The notes under the pieces: generated by a model
What the model was told of the DNA's origin: nothing
The model's input: only the letters and a program-made list of their open reading frames with translations
Database searches by the model: none
Made by a program: the position numbers and the translations under genes
Part shown: positions 33,470 to 43,340 of the stretch, in pieces
Position numbering within the stretch: position 1 is the stretch's first letter
Layout: every line of letters begins with the position of its first letter
Source: Dyadobacter sp. NIV53
GTDB taxonomy: Bacteria; Bacteroidota; Bacteroidia; Cytophagales; Spirosomataceae
Direction of reading: 5' to 3'
DNA: 64,000 nt
Assembly (NCBI RefSeq): GCF_019711195.1
Contig: NZ_CP081299.1
Location: forward strand, 4,746,501-4,810,500

Positions 33470-35848
33470 ATGAGAAATTTAAATTTCACATTGCTGTTTC
33501 TTCTATTGTTTCCAATATTATCAACAGCACAAAATGTTGATAATATTGGCGTTATAAAAGGTGAGGTTGTAGATTCAGTGACTTTTTCGGTTATTCCCTT
33601 CGCTACAATATCACTTTATCGGAATGATAAACTGACAGATGGCACATTTACGGATAGCCTCGGCCGGTTCTGGTTAAGAGGCCAAAAGCCAGGTAGTTAT
33701 TTTATCACATTTAGTTTGTTCGGATATGATTCCTTAAAAACTAAATTATTTACCATAAATCCTGAAAATCCGATGATTGATCTGGGAACTATCAAAGCAG
33801 TTTCACGGGCAAAAACTCTTAACGCAATTACAGTACGCGGACAAAAACCATTGATTGAACAAGGGCCTGACAGAATTATATTCAATGCGGAAAGTTTGCC
33901 TTCTGTCGCTGGCTCAGATGCTTCTGATGTGCTCAGAAAAGTGCCGTATTTATCAGTGGATGGCAATGGCGGGCTTTCTATGCGAGGCAGTTCAAATGTG
34001 AAGGTCTTCATTGATGGCAAACCTTCTGAAATTTATGCCTCGTCCGTTTCAGATGCTTTGAAGGCTGTAAGCGGAGAGAATATTGTAAAGGTGGAGGTGA
34101 TCACAAATCCTTCTGCCAGATATGATGCTGAAGGAACCGATGGCGTGGTGAATATTTTTACGCGTAAAAACAGGAATAATGCAACCAATGGGAATATCAG
34201 GGGAGTTTTAGGAAATCGCGCTGAAAATATCATGACAGATATTCACAGCAGCTATGGCAAATGGCTTTTCAATATGGATGCTTTTTATCAAAAATACTGG
34301 AACCGGAACGGGTCGGAACTGGAAAGGGAAACAATTACAACAAAACTTGTACAGGTTAACGAATCCAGGCAATCGGGAGATTATTTCTTTGGCGGGTTCA
34401 ACTTTCTTTATAGTCCGGATTCGCTGAATACCCTAAATATCGGTTACCGCGCCCGCCGCATGCCGAATTCGACGACTAATATTTCCGAAAATTTTACAGC
34501 TGATAACGACAACCTTATCCCTTCCTTTGAAAGAAATATCATAACGCCTGATAAGAATAATGGTAATACTTTTAATGCCGGATATACCGGGATTTCGAAA
34601 AACGGGCAAAGAGAATTTTCTCTGTTAGGCATGTGCATACTGTCGGATGGAATGAGCGGTTATGACCTGAAACAGACACAAAATGAAATTATTGATTACA
34701 AAGAAAGATATAATAGTAAAAGATGGAGCCGTGATTTTACAATTCAGACTGACTACACGCAATCGTTTAGCGAGCTATGGAAGTGGGAGGCAGGAGCGAA
34801 GGTTATACAAAAGAGCTTAAAAAATAAAAGCGTTTTTGAAATATATAATTTTCAGGAAAACGTGCCAGTGAATGATCCGGACAGATCCAATACTTTTTCT
34901 TATCGAAGCACAATTTATGCATTGTACAACAATGTGACTCTGAAGCTAAAAAAATGTTCATTAACGGCAGGAATCCGATATGAACAAACAAGGCTGAATG
35001 CTGTTTTTAAGGATACTTCACTACATATTCCTTCTTATGATAATGTCGTTCCCCAAATCCTTGTTAACCGTGTTTTTGGTGAAAAAACGAGTTTGAAGTT
35101 TAGCTATTCCATGAAACTGGTAAGGCCTTATACCACTTATCTTAACCCGACTATCAATCGGAATGATTCGCTTGATTCACAATTTGGCAATCCGTATTTA
35201 ATGCCGGAAATTACGAACCGTTATCAGATCAGCTACACGCGTAATGACCCGAAGTTATTCAAAGACTTGATGGTGTTTTTCAATAATAACCGGAATAGTA
35301 TCGAAAATATCAGAACACCCGCCCCAGGAGGCGTATTTGAGAGTACCTGGAAAAATATTGGGCGGAATCAACGTTTAGGGTTATCTGCAACAGCCACCTG
35401 GAAACCAGTTTCAGCACTTAGTTTTGGAGCAACATTTACAGGTCAGTATGTTTGGCTAAGAAGCCCTGCCATGCAAATTTCAAATTCAGGCCTGATGCGC
35501 CAATTGGTTTTAAATTTCAGCTTTAAACTTCAAAATGGGTACAGTATCGACTGTTACGGATTTTTTGATGCCAGAAACTTACGGTTACAGGGTTATCGTT
35601 CCGGATGGAAATTTTACAATCTGACCTTTAACAAGAGGTTTAAAGACGAACGGTTGGGGTTAAGCCTGCGACTGGAAACATTTCTGACTCCCTTCACATA
35701 TATTGAAGAAGATTTCACAACAGAATCTTTTCATCAGTTTCAGGCTTTTCGTTACCAGAACCAAAATTTCAGGTTAACGTTTTCCTGTAAACTTGGTAAA
35801 AAAGAGATCAAAAATCCCAAAATGAAACAGATCGAAAATGGAGATTAG
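33470..35848 (+). CDS. Outer-membrane beta-barrel protein, TonB-dependent receptor type, 792 aa
   Basis: Start taken at ATG 33470 (MRNLNFTLLFLLLFPILSTAQ, a signal peptide); an in-frame start at 33404 adds a non-signal tail. An N-terminal CarboxypepD_reg-like domain (about 25-110) precedes a plug-like region (IEQGPDRIIFNAESLPSVAG, then SDVLRKVPYLSVDGNG and VEVITNPSARYDAEGTDGVV), then a barrel of the OMP_b-brl_3 type to the C-terminus. No SusD partner and no obvious TonB box, so substrate and energisation are open. It follows the dioxygenase-like gene by about 100 bp. Confidence 0.88.
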   Translation: MRNLNFTLLFLLLFPILSTAQNVDNIGVIKGEVVDSVTFSVIPFATISLYRNDKLTDGTFTDSLGRFWLRGQKPGSYFITFSLFGYDSLKTKLFTINPENPMIDLGTIKAVSRAKTLNAITVRGQKPLIEQGPDRIIFNAESLPSVAGSDASDVLRKVPYLSVDGNGGLSMRGSSNVKVFIDGKPSEIYASSVSDALKAVSGENIVKVEVITNPSARYDAEGTDGVVNIFTRKNRNNATNGNIRGVLGNRAENIMTDIHSSYGKWLFNMDAFYQKYWNRNGSELERETITTKLVQVNESRQSGDYFFGGFNFLYSPDSLNTLNIGYRARRMPNSTTNISENFTADNDNLIPSFERNIITPDKNNGNTFNAGYTGISKNGQREFSLLGMCILSDGMSGYDLKQTQNEIIDYKERYNSKRWSRDFTIQTDYTQSFSELWKWEAGAKVIQKSLKNKSVFEIYNFQENVPVNDPDRSNTFSYRSTIYALYNNVTLKLKKCSLTAGIRYEQTRLNAVFKDTSLHIPSYDNVVPQILVNRVFGEKTSLKFSYSMKLVRPYTTYLNPTINRNDSLDSQFGNPYLMPEITNRYQISYTRNDPKLFKDLMVFFNNNRNSIENIRTPAPGGVFESTWKNIGRNQRLGLSATATWKPVSALSFGATFTGQYVWLRSPAMQISNSGLMRQLVLNFSFKLQNGYSIDCYGFFDARNLRLQGYRSGWKFYNLTFNKRFKDERLGLSLRLETFLTPFTYIEEDFTTESFHQFQAFRYQNQNFRLTFSCKLGKKEIKNPKMKQIENGD

Positions 35849-35996
35849 GAGCAAATTTTTGTGATCCAAAACCGATCTTATATTTTTCTCTTTTTAAAAG
35901 CATACAGGCTATAGTAATTTTATGGCATTGTTTTTGTGATCTTTACACTACGCGGAATGTAACACATTCCTGAAAGCATAAAAACACTAAGTAACT

Positions 35997-36782
35997 ATGA
36001 AATCACTTACAAAAGAAGGACAGCAAGCTATTGATGAAATTGCCGGTAAATACGATTTGAAATCGCAAAGTGTGGAAGCAATGGTGAAAGCTATTGTAAA
36101 TGGTAATGGCACAATGGCACAATTTAATATTCCCGAATTAGGTGGCAATGGTCAGTGGATGAAAGGTGGTATGACAATGGTAGGCGATATGTTTAATAAT
36201 TCTCTCAAAGCCACTGTTGATAAATTATGTACAGAATTGTCAGCCCTGATATCCAGCAGGGTAATTTTTGAAGAACAGGATAAACCTTCCGACGCTTTCA
36301 AATTTAGTACATCTGGCGGCCCATGGCCTTCTGTTTTTGGTAATCCAACTTCAAGCGGTTCTCAGAATAATTTTAAATATGCTTATTTCGCACCCGTACG
36401 GCGTCTGGTAATTGAGGAAAATGGTAAGCAATTAATTTACGATACAAAACATCATAATATTTCCGGCGTTTCGCAGCAGCAGGGCTCCGGCAACTCTTAC
36501 AAGTTTACGAGTCAGGATGGGCCAGTTGATGTTTCGCAGTTACCATTAATTTCGGAGCCGGACAATTCTGATCCTGAGAGACATGAAGAACAAACGCAGG
36601 AAATTCCAGGGATGGCCTATGATGTAACGCATGTTCAGAGTTCAAATATCCATAAAACGGAATCTGCCTCTTCGGATAATATCATTGCTACCATTGAAAA
36701 GATAAGCGCACTTTATGAAAAAGGCCATATAACAGAAGAGGAATTCAAGGCCAAAAAGCAGGAATTACTGGCAAGGTTATAA
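35997..36782 (+). CDS. SHOCT-domain protein, 261 aa
   Basis: The C-terminal 30 residues are a SHOCT motif (IEKISALYEKGHITEEEF followed by KAKKQELLARL), a short helical hairpin found at the end of many bacterial proteins and proposed to mediate binding. The rest has no family I recognise: an N-terminal helical part (AIDEIAGKYDLKSQSVEAM), a Gly/Asn-rich middle and a beta-rich stretch (YFAPVRRLVIEENGKQLIYD). No signal peptide; cytoplasmic. Monocistronic with its own terminator. Confidence 0.8.
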   Translation: MKSLTKEGQQAIDEIAGKYDLKSQSVEAMVKAIVNGNGTMAQFNIPELGGNGQWMKGGMTMVGDMFNNSLKATVDKLCTELSALISSRVIFEEQDKPSDAFKFSTSGGPWPSVFGNPTSSGSQNNFKYAYFAPVRRLVIEENGKQLIYDTKHHNISGVSQQQGSGNSYKFTSQDGPVDVSQLPLISEPDNSDPERHEEQTQEIPGMAYDVTHVQSSNIHKTESASSDNIIATIEKISALYEKGHITEEEFKAKKQELLARL

Positions 36783-36822
36783 AGTTAAAATAGGTGTAGA
36801 CCGAGTATAAAGAGCGGTTGCG

Positions 36823-36870
36823 GCAGAGAATGCAAAAGAAGTTAAACTTTGTGTTCTCTGCATTTTTTTT
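36823..36870 (+). terminator. Rho-independent terminator after the SHOCT gene
   Basis: GCAGAGAA (36823-36830) pairs with TTCTCTGC (36854-36861), then A and eight T. Confidence 0.6.
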
Positions 36871-36893
36871 ATTAGATGTAAAACTTTTAAGCA

Positions 36894-36922
36894 CAAAAAA
36901 AGGCCGGGAATAAATCCCGGCC
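36894..36922 (-). terminator. Rho-independent terminator after the DUF2383 gene
   Basis: On the minus strand GGCCGGGA-TTTAT-TCCCGGCC (36922-36902) is followed by TTTTTTTG. Strong and well placed, about 30 bp after the stop at 36952. Confidence 0.85.
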
Positions 36923-36951
36923 AATCTTCATTATTTGGTTTTTAGTATTAT

Positions 36952-37422
36952 TTAGCTATTAATAGCCTGATGCATGTCTCTATATTTCTTGATCAAGTTG
37001 TGTGATTCCAGTAATGCTGATTTTTGGTCAGTAATTAATTGTCTTACGTTAGTCGGTAATTCAGCGTCGGTTGCCAAAGCATCTGCGTAAGCCTCCTGTG
37101 CAGCGTCCTCGCCATATTCACAGCTTTCCAAAACGGAAGTTCTGTCTTTACCTGTAAATGTTGCTTTGATATCCATCCATACTCTGTAAATCTTACCAGA
37201 ATTTGTAGTTCCGGTTTCAACTTCGCCACCCAAAGAAGAAATTTCTTTACTTAATTCGGCAACATATTCGCGGCTTTCATTTGCCATTTTTTGAAATATT
37301 CCTTTCAAATCTACGTCAATACCTTCTGTTTCTGAAATTGCCCTTTCGTATCCTTCAATACGGTCGTTATTAATTTTAACAAGGTCATTCAATACTTCAA
37401 CAAGATTTTCATTCGCTTCCAT
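36952..37422 (-). CDS. DUF2383 / PA2169-family four-helix-bundle protein, 156 aa
   Basis: A ferritin-like four-helix bundle: VEVLNDLVKINNDRIEGYERAI (helix 1), GIFQKMANESREYVAELSKEI (helix 2), VLESCEYGEDAAQEAYADAL (helix 3) and VRQLITDQKSALLESHNLIKKYRD (helix 4). Family members are general-stress or envelope-associated proteins of unknown activity; carboxylates at some metal positions are present but no metal role is established. No signal peptide. Its own strong terminator follows. Confidence 0.88.
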   Translation of the reverse strand: MEANENLVEVLNDLVKINNDRIEGYERAISETEGIDVDLKGIFQKMANESREYVAELSKEISSLGGEVETGTTNSGKIYRVWMDIKATFTGKDRTSVLESCEYGEDAAQEAYADALATDAELPTNVRQLITDQKSALLESHNLIKKYRDMHQAINS

Positions 37423-37602
37423 AACACTTAATATTTTTGGTTTAGATTTATCCGTTTGTCAATTATGATTACAGATGTTAAATTTTTGTGCCAAAAACAT
37501 TACCCATCCAAAAGCGGTTTTAATTAGAATTTACGTAAAGATGTGTTGCTCTTTTTTCCCGAATGATTGAAAAAATTTCTCCTTCCATACCTGTTTTTTT
37601 AG

Positions 37603-38571
37603 CTAAAAAGCAACGCCAATCTTAATCCCTCCCCAACGATGCTCACGCCCGTTTTTAAATTCCCTGCTGAGGTAGGTACGATAATATTCAAAATAAATTT
37701 TCCAGAAAGTGGCAACCAGTCCAAAATTATTTTGGAGCGTAATTCTGTTGATTTCGCTGGCTTTGAGTGTGTAAGGGCTGTTTTTGTTAAAAATCCCACC
37801 CTGCATTGTAGCATCATAGCCAACTAAACCGACCAATGGCTGATTGTAAATATAAATTTGGAAGTTGCGTAAGCCAACGAGCCTGGAGGAATTGAAAGGA
37901 GAATGAAAACGTCCTAATGTCATTGTAAAGCCGGTTTGGATTTTATTGGAAAGCGTTCCTAACCTTGCCTGAACATTGGTATTCAACGAAATGATATTGG
38001 GATAATTAAGAAGTTCCTTTTCATGGCTAAGCTCATAATTAATAACCACATCGTTTTTGATTTGATACTGCCATCCCTGCGGATCAGTGTCACCGGTCCA
38101 GCCATGAATCGTAGCCTGCATTTTTCCGGCAAAAGCCGCAGGGCCAAGCATACCGGTACTTAATGTAGAAACCAGCCTTTGTTTTCTGGGTGTATCAACC
38201 GAAACTGCAAATGATTTCAGCATTATAACGCCGGCAAACGGGCGGTCGCCAACGAGTATTTTGTTGCTTTTAATACTGGTTGGAGTAAAGCCGTAATGCT
38301 CAAAAGCCAATCCGTACGTGGACTGGCTATTTTGTAAACGAAATAATACTTTTGATACCGGATTGTTACCGAGTGAAGGATGAACCAATTCCAGATCGTA
38401 ACCCTGTGTGTAGTAGTAATCGCTTTTTCCCCAAAAGTCATTATCATAATGAATCCGGAAATATTTATCTCCGGCCATATTCCGGAACGATGCCGTATTA
38501 TCAATCCTTTGTGCCTGTATTATGGCAGGAAGCAGCACGTTAAATAATAAAATAATGAATCTTTTTTGCAT
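37603..38571 (-). CDS. LpxR-like lipid A deacylase family (DUF2219) outer-membrane protein, 322 aa
   Basis: Start at ATG 38571 gives MQKRFIILLFNVLLPAIIQAQ, a signal peptide (an upstream in-frame start adds MRVRISF). Family marks are NDFWGKSDYYYTQGYDLEL near the N-terminus (Asn-Asp and the Tyr cluster), GDRPFAG (about 83-89), and repeated strands ending in GGIKIGVAF. LpxR removes the 3'-acyloxyacyl group from lipid A in the outer membrane; the Asn/Asp of the NDF segment match the calcium-binding pair. Activity in this organism is inferred. Located beside topoisomerase IB without functional link. Confidence 0.85.
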   Translation of the reverse strand: MQKRFIILLFNVLLPAIIQAQRIDNTASFRNMAGDKYFRIHYDNDFWGKSDYYYTQGYDLELVHPSLGNNPVSKVLFRLQNSQSTYGLAFEHYGFTPTSIKSNKILVGDRPFAGVIMLKSFAVSVDTPRKQRLVSTLSTGMLGPAAFAGKMQATIHGWTGDTDPQGWQYQIKNDVVINYELSHEKELLNYPNIISLNTNVQARLGTLSNKIQTGFTMTLGRFHSPFNSSRLVGLRNFQIYIYNQPLVGLVGYDATMQGGIFNKNSPYTLKASEINRITLQNNFGLVATFWKIYFEYYRTYLSREFKNGREHRWGGIKIGVAF

Positions 38572-38644
38572 GAAAGATATACGTACCCGCATCCTTTACA
38601 GATTCATATTTCATTAATAGAACTCCTTATATTTCAATAATGAC

Positions 38645-39754
38645 TCAGACCTGGTGAGCCAATAATGATTTTACTAACTGTTCATTGTTAGAAAAGTAAT
38701 TTTTTTCTTCTACTTCTTTGTTAAGGAATTTCTGGATTTTACTGCTTTCATAAGCACGGAAAACTGCGGGGTGCACATAATATTTTTTACAAACCGTTCT
38801 TGTATTGCCCAAATGTGCCGCAACCACATCAAGACAGGTATTGACAGTGCGGGTAAATTGACGCTGTGTTTCGTATTTTTCCTGGGCACTCAGATATTCG
38901 AAAGCAGTAACTGTTCCCATCCAGGTCCTGAAATCCTTGGCAGAAAAATTTGCGCCTGTATACTCACGAATGTAATTATTTACCTGGCTTGCATTGAGAG
39001 AGCACATTCCTCCGCTTTCGGTAGTGTACTGAAAAAGCCTGCGGCCGGGCAACTCCTTATATTGTTTTACCATACGTGCCAGATGCAGATCGCTAAGCGT
39101 AATATCCTGTTTCACACCTTTTTTACCCGTGAACTTAAATCTTAGCTTGCTTCCCTGAATGGTGGTTGACCTTGCATCCAGGGTAGTGAGTCCGGATGAT
39201 CCGTGTTTGATTTTATATTTTTGATTTCCTACCCTTATACAGGTTTTGTCCATAAGCCTGATTACCAAAGCAATTGCTCTCTGCAGACTTAAGTCTTTTC
39301 TTTTCAGATCAATTTCTACCTGCTGGCGCAACTGGGGCAAAGCTTCGGAAAAAGTAAGTAAACGGTAATATTTTGTTTGGTTTCGGATCAGGTTCCAATG
39401 CGGATGATAACGGTACTGTTTGCGGTCTGCCTCATCAATTCCGGTAGCCTGCAAATGCCCGTCAGGATTTTCACTGATCCATACTTCCCGCCATGCTGGT
39501 GGCAGCACAAGAGATTTTATCCTTTTAATTGCAGCTTTGTCTTTACACCGAATTCCGTCTTTATCAACATAATGAAATTTAGGGGATTTCCCTTTACGCA
39601 AATAACCGGGAGCATTTGCCTGGATATAGACAAGCCCGGCTGCGGCCGCAGTTAAAGCAGGATCCTTTTTTAGTTTTTTAATCTGACTTGCAGTAATAAC
39701 CGGTGCTTCTGTTAAAGCGCCTACTGCTGGTGCTGATGACATAATTTTCAACAA
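38645..39754 (-). CDS. Type IB DNA topoisomerase, 369 aa
   Basis: Bacterial/poxvirus-type topoisomerase IB, which relaxes supercoils through a 3'-phosphotyrosyl bond. The N-terminal domain has YVDKDGIRCKDKAAIKRI and LVLPPAWREVWI; the catalytic domain has AIALVIRLMDKTCIRVGN (first active-site Arg), TTLDARSTTI, FRTWMGTVTAFEYL and the C-terminal active-site Tyr in TRTVCKKYYVHPAVF. An ATG at residue 5 (39742) is also a possible start. A single gene, not part of a mobile element. Confidence 0.93.
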   Translation of the reverse strand: MLKIMSSAPAVGALTEAPVITASQIKKLKKDPALTAAAAGLVYIQANAPGYLRKGKSPKFHYVDKDGIRCKDKAAIKRIKSLVLPPAWREVWISENPDGHLQATGIDEADRKQYRYHPHWNLIRNQTKYYRLLTFSEALPQLRQQVEIDLKRKDLSLQRAIALVIRLMDKTCIRVGNQKYKIKHGSSGLTTLDARSTTIQGSKLRFKFTGKKGVKQDITLSDLHLARMVKQYKELPGRRLFQYTTESGGMCSLNASQVNNYIREYTGANFSAKDFRTWMGTVTAFEYLSAQEKYETQRQFTRTVNTCLDVVAAHLGNTRTVCKKYYVHPAVFRAYESSKIQKFLNKEVEEKNYFSNNEQLVKSLLAHQV

Positions 39755-39871
39755 TTAATTTGTGTACGATCAGCGGTATTAAATTGATACCAGTAAATAC
39801 CATTACAGAATTATTTTTGTATAAATATCAGATTGTTAGCTAATTATATAATTCAGGTTGAATTGTATTTA

Positions 39872-39917
39872 AATAAAAATTCCTCACCGAATAGCTATTC
39901 TGCTAATCAATGAGGAA
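39872..39917 (-). terminator. Terminator after the bacteriophytochrome operon
   Basis: TTCCTCA (39880-39886) and TGAGGAA (39911-39917) are the hairpin arms. Reading the minus strand, the hairpin is followed by TTTTTATTT. It lies about 50 bp beyond the phytochrome stop at 39963. Confidence 0.6.
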
Positions 39918-39962
39918 CATTGTACTCAGTATGATCTTATGGGAAAATCACTATAATTTATC

Positions 39963-42248
39963 TTATTCTTTATATGGGAAATAAATGGTAAATCGGGAGC
40001 CTGCACCCAATTCTGAGTCTGCTTCGATGTAACCCCGATGATTTTCCATTATTTTTTTACAAATGGCCAATCCAATTCCGGTTCCCGGATATTTGTGCAC
40101 GGGATGAAGGCGCTGAAAAACATCGAATATCCGGTTTGCATATTCTTTTTCGAACCCGATACCATTATCCTGAAAGGATATTGCATGATATTTAGGCTGC
40201 TGCATTTGGGTTGGCAATTGCTGGTTTGTAACTATTTCAGCCTGAATGTCAATAACCGGAGGAATACCCGCTTTGGAAAATTTGAGCACATTACTGATCA
40301 GATTAACAAATAACTGATGTATCTGAAAAGGAATTACTTCAAGTACAGGTAATTGCGAAAAACTAATTACAGCATTTTTCTCCGCTATATTATCCTGCAG
40401 TTCTTCGAGTACTTTTTTAAGAATAGTATTTAAATCTATCCGTTCGTATACTTTTTCAGTGTTTCCTGTTTTGGAATAGGTGAGGATATCTTCAATCAGA
40501 ACCTGCATTTTTTCAGCCGCAAAACGCATCCTTTCCACAGAATCCTTAACCTGATAGGAAAGGTCCGGATCTTCTCTGTCCAGTACTTTGGATGCAAAAA
40601 TCTGAATTTTTCTTAACGGTTCTTTCAAGTCGTGCGTGCTGATCCAGTTGAGATTTGCAAGCTCTTTATTAGCTGCTTTTAATTCATCATTCAACAAACG
40701 ATGTTTCTTTTCCTGACTTTTAACATATTTAAAGTTGATGTGTTTTTGTAATGCATAAGCAAAGCCGGACGCGGCATTCAGTTCTGATTTACGCCATTCA
40801 TCACTTTTGTTTCTTACCTCTTCCATCCATAGCCCAAATGATTTTCGCGGAGAAAGCCGCATGCCGCCTTCCTGATTAACGACCACGGCTTTATGCGGAT
40901 TTCCGGCCCAGTTGATCATTTCTATCCGTTCGGCCCTAAGCCACATAACCCCATCAGGAGTATCTGCTGCAATAGAATGATAGATGATACCAGCCCCATA
41001 TTTGGATAGTTTCTCACTCCCCGGAATGATTTCCGATAATTTAGAAGTATGCAAACTTTCGTTCGGGTACCTTTCGTAAAGGGTTTTAAATAATGTAGTA
41101 AGATCTTCTTCTGCAGGGACAAGACCGCTCTTGTATAATTTCCCCTGTGAATAAATTACAAATCCCTTGGCATTGGCAATTTGTAAAAGATTTTCGGACT
41201 GATAATTTTCTTCAACGAAATTCTCGTTTTCATTCAGCAGCGCCAAGGATTTCAACAGTGCCTGATCCGCTGCCTGTGCAATCTCAAATTCTTCCGCAAC
41301 TTCTCTTACGGCTATTTGCGAAGTAAGAAAATGTCCCTGAAGTAATGCCGACAAACGGGTATAATGCGGAAGTATCTTGGGAGAGTAATGATGACAGGCA
41401 ATGAGCCCCCATAATTTATTATTTTGTAAAAGAGAGATCGTCAATGTGGCGCCAACTCCCATATTCCGTAAGTATTCAATATGGATAGGGGAAACACTCC
41501 GCAAAGTTGAAAGGCTCAGATCCAATGATTTGTTGCTTTTTTCAGCTGAATCCTGTAATGTCAGCAATGGAACAGGTTCATAATTGATATCGGCGATCAT
41601 CCGCAGCGGATTTCTGATATATAATTCCCTTGCCTGTGCCGGAATATCTGTATGCGGGTATTTTTGTCCGGCAAAAGAATTAAGGTCTTCCCTTTTGTTT
41701 TCTGCAATTACTTCGCCGTTATATTCTGCATCGAACCGGTAGATCATTACACGGTCATAACCGGTTATAATTCTGGTTTGTTTTGCTATGTCCTCACATA
41801 GTTCCAGCAGATAATTATGGTTTTCAAGTATGGATACAAAACTTTTTGTCTGGCTGTAAAGGTTTGGCAAGTCAAGCGTACCGTCCGGAAAAGGTTCCAG
41901 TTCCAAAATCAGCGTTGAACCGCTGCGATGGACTGTTGTATTGAAAGGAATTTCGTTAAAAGTAAACACAAAAGGTTTTGCCGGATCGATCTCTTTGGTA
42001 GAATAAGCAACAAAATCCTCGGTTTGTGATTTTGGGAATATATCATATAAAGATTTTCCAAGCAGCATTTCCGGTGACAGCGTTATATACAAGCCGGTAT
42101 TGGCGCTGCAAAAATCAATGACATAATTGTCAGTTGTGATTCCCAGCAAAAAGCCATGTGGTTGTATACTTCCCGGAATATGAATCGGTTCACTTTCGCA
42201 GTTTGTCAGATTAATTAAATCCCGGTTAACGATATCTTTAATATTCAT
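39963..42248 (-). CDS. bphP: Bacteriophytochrome histidine kinase, 761 aa
   Basis: Red/far-red photoreceptor. A PAS_2 domain with the biliverdin-attaching Cys17 in NCESEPIHIPGSIQPHG, a GAF domain with the YPHTDIPAQARELY lid (DIP motif) around 200, and a PHY domain with the tongue motif SPRKSFGLWMEEVR near 480. Output: HisKA with NWISTHDLKEPLRK (about 537-550) and HATPase_c with NLISNVLKFSKAG, DNGIGFE and GTGIGLAICKKIMENH. Its ATG overlaps the stop of the heme oxygenase gene (42245-42248), so chromophore synthesis and apoprotein are coupled. No attached receiver; the single-domain regulator two genes upstream is the probable partner. Confidence 0.94.
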   Translation of the reverse strand: MNIKDIVNRDLINLTNCESEPIHIPGSIQPHGFLLGITTDNYVIDFCSANTGLYITLSPEMLLGKSLYDIFPKSQTEDFVAYSTKEIDPAKPFVFTFNEIPFNTTVHRSGSTLILELEPFPDGTLDLPNLYSQTKSFVSILENHNYLLELCEDIAKQTRIITGYDRVMIYRFDAEYNGEVIAENKREDLNSFAGQKYPHTDIPAQARELYIRNPLRMIADINYEPVPLLTLQDSAEKSNKSLDLSLSTLRSVSPIHIEYLRNMGVGATLTISLLQNNKLWGLIACHHYSPKILPHYTRLSALLQGHFLTSQIAVREVAEEFEIAQAADQALLKSLALLNENENFVEENYQSENLLQIANAKGFVIYSQGKLYKSGLVPAEEDLTTLFKTLYERYPNESLHTSKLSEIIPGSEKLSKYGAGIIYHSIAADTPDGVMWLRAERIEMINWAGNPHKAVVVNQEGGMRLSPRKSFGLWMEEVRNKSDEWRKSELNAASGFAYALQKHINFKYVKSQEKKHRLLNDELKAANKELANLNWISTHDLKEPLRKIQIFASKVLDREDPDLSYQVKDSVERMRFAAEKMQVLIEDILTYSKTGNTEKVYERIDLNTILKKVLEELQDNIAEKNAVISFSQLPVLEVIPFQIHQLFVNLISNVLKFSKAGIPPVIDIQAEIVTNQQLPTQMQQPKYHAISFQDNGIGFEKEYANRIFDVFQRLHPVHKYPGTGIGLAICKKIMENHRGYIEADSELGAGSRFTIYFPYKE

Positions 42249-42869
42249 CTTATCAAATTTATTTCAGCCTGACCGAGCCAATGATCAATGTTAGAAAATG
42301 TTTGAACCGCACTTGAGATAATTTCATTTTCACAATTCTTATCAACTGCATAGTCTGCCATTAAAGAAACAAATGTGTTCCATTTTGAACCTGTTTGCGG
42401 CCCGTACCCATAGAAATAGGATGCTCCGTTTGTTGTGTCCAGGCCGAGTGTCTTATTAATATGATTGTATAAAAATTTTCCTCCCAATGTTGATCCTTCC
42501 AGTACATACATAATCCCTATTGCCTGGGCTATACTTGAAAAAGAAAATTGATAAATAGGCAAGTTTTTCTGTTTCGGACAAGGAAATACCTGTTTTGATA
42601 AGATCATCCCTGATTAAACCTGCTTTATATCTTTCAGCTGAATCCGGTAGTATAGAGGTAATGGCGGGAAAAACATCAAGTTCGCATGACTGAACTACAC
42701 CATAAAGTTTAGCAATATAAGTTTGATAAGCAATTAGGGTAACCGCAGGTTCGGTAATTGCTTTGGAATAAGAATTTTTCTCTAATTGCTTGTGGCTTTG
42801 TGCAGTTGTTTGCCTGAGATTAGTTAGAAATAATTTTTGATGCGTATTCGAAGCAGTTACTTCATTCAT
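42245..42869 (-). pseudogene. bphO: Biliverdin-producing heme oxygenase, frameshifted
   Basis: Two overlapping frames make one heme oxygenase of about 207 residues. The N-terminal frame (from 42869) carries LRQTTAQSHKQLEKNSYSKA with the proximal heme-ligand His, then GLIRDDLIKTGISLSETEK; the C-terminal frame (to 42245) carries SIAQAIGIMYVLEGSTLGGK and the end NIDHWLGQAEINLIR. Deleting one base, most easily from A5 at about 42574 or T5 at about 42546 (plus coordinates), joins them as SETENLPIYQFSF. It opens heme to biliverdin, the chromophore of the phytochrome that overlaps it. Broken as read: mutation or sequencing error. Confidence 0.85.
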
Positions 42870-42881
42870 ATGATCTTCAAA

Positions 42882-43340
42882 TTAACTTTGATTCGTATCA
42901 TTTTTGATTAAAAACTGTTCCAGTTCAAAAGCACTTCCTGAACTTTCTCTTAAAACAAGGCATTTTTCTATGATTGCTACCAGTTTGGAAAAATTGGTTG
43001 GTTTCTGGATATAGGCATTGGCGCCATTCTTGTTGGCCGATTCCAGAAGATTACCAGCAATAGAAGTTGACAAAATAACCACAGGAATATCCCTGAACTG
43101 ATCTGAATTTCTGATTTCACATAAACATTCCAGACCGTTTCTCACGGGCATATTCATGTCCAGAAAAATAAGATCGGGTATTGACGCACGACTTTTTAAT
43201 AAATTCATTAAATCCATTCCATTTTCTGCAATATCAAGTTTTGTAGAAATCGGAATTTGTTTTAAAGCTTCCTGAAATAAAAAGGTATCGTCATTATCAT
43301 CATCTGCTAATAAAAGATGAAGAGGTTTTTTGTGCTGCAT
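42882..43340 (-). CDS. Single-domain response regulator, 152 aa
   Basis: Only a receiver domain: acidic residues in LADDDNDD (11-18), phospho-acceptor Asp61 in LIFLDMNMPVRNG, Ser/Thr in VILSTS, and Lys in YIQKPTNF near 115. No output domain; these Rcp1/BphR-like proteins relay phosphate from phytochrome kinases. First gene of the minus-strand operon regulator-heme oxygenase-phytochrome, 12 bp before the heme oxygenase start. Downstream step unknown. Confidence 0.92.
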   Translation of the reverse strand: MQHKKPLHLLLADDDNDDTFLFQEALKQIPISTKLDIAENGMDLMNLLKSRASIPDLIFLDMNMPVRNGLECLCEIRNSDQFRDIPVVILSTSIAGNLLESANKNGANAYIQKPTNFSKLVAIIEKCLVLRESSGSAFELEQFLIKNDTNQS

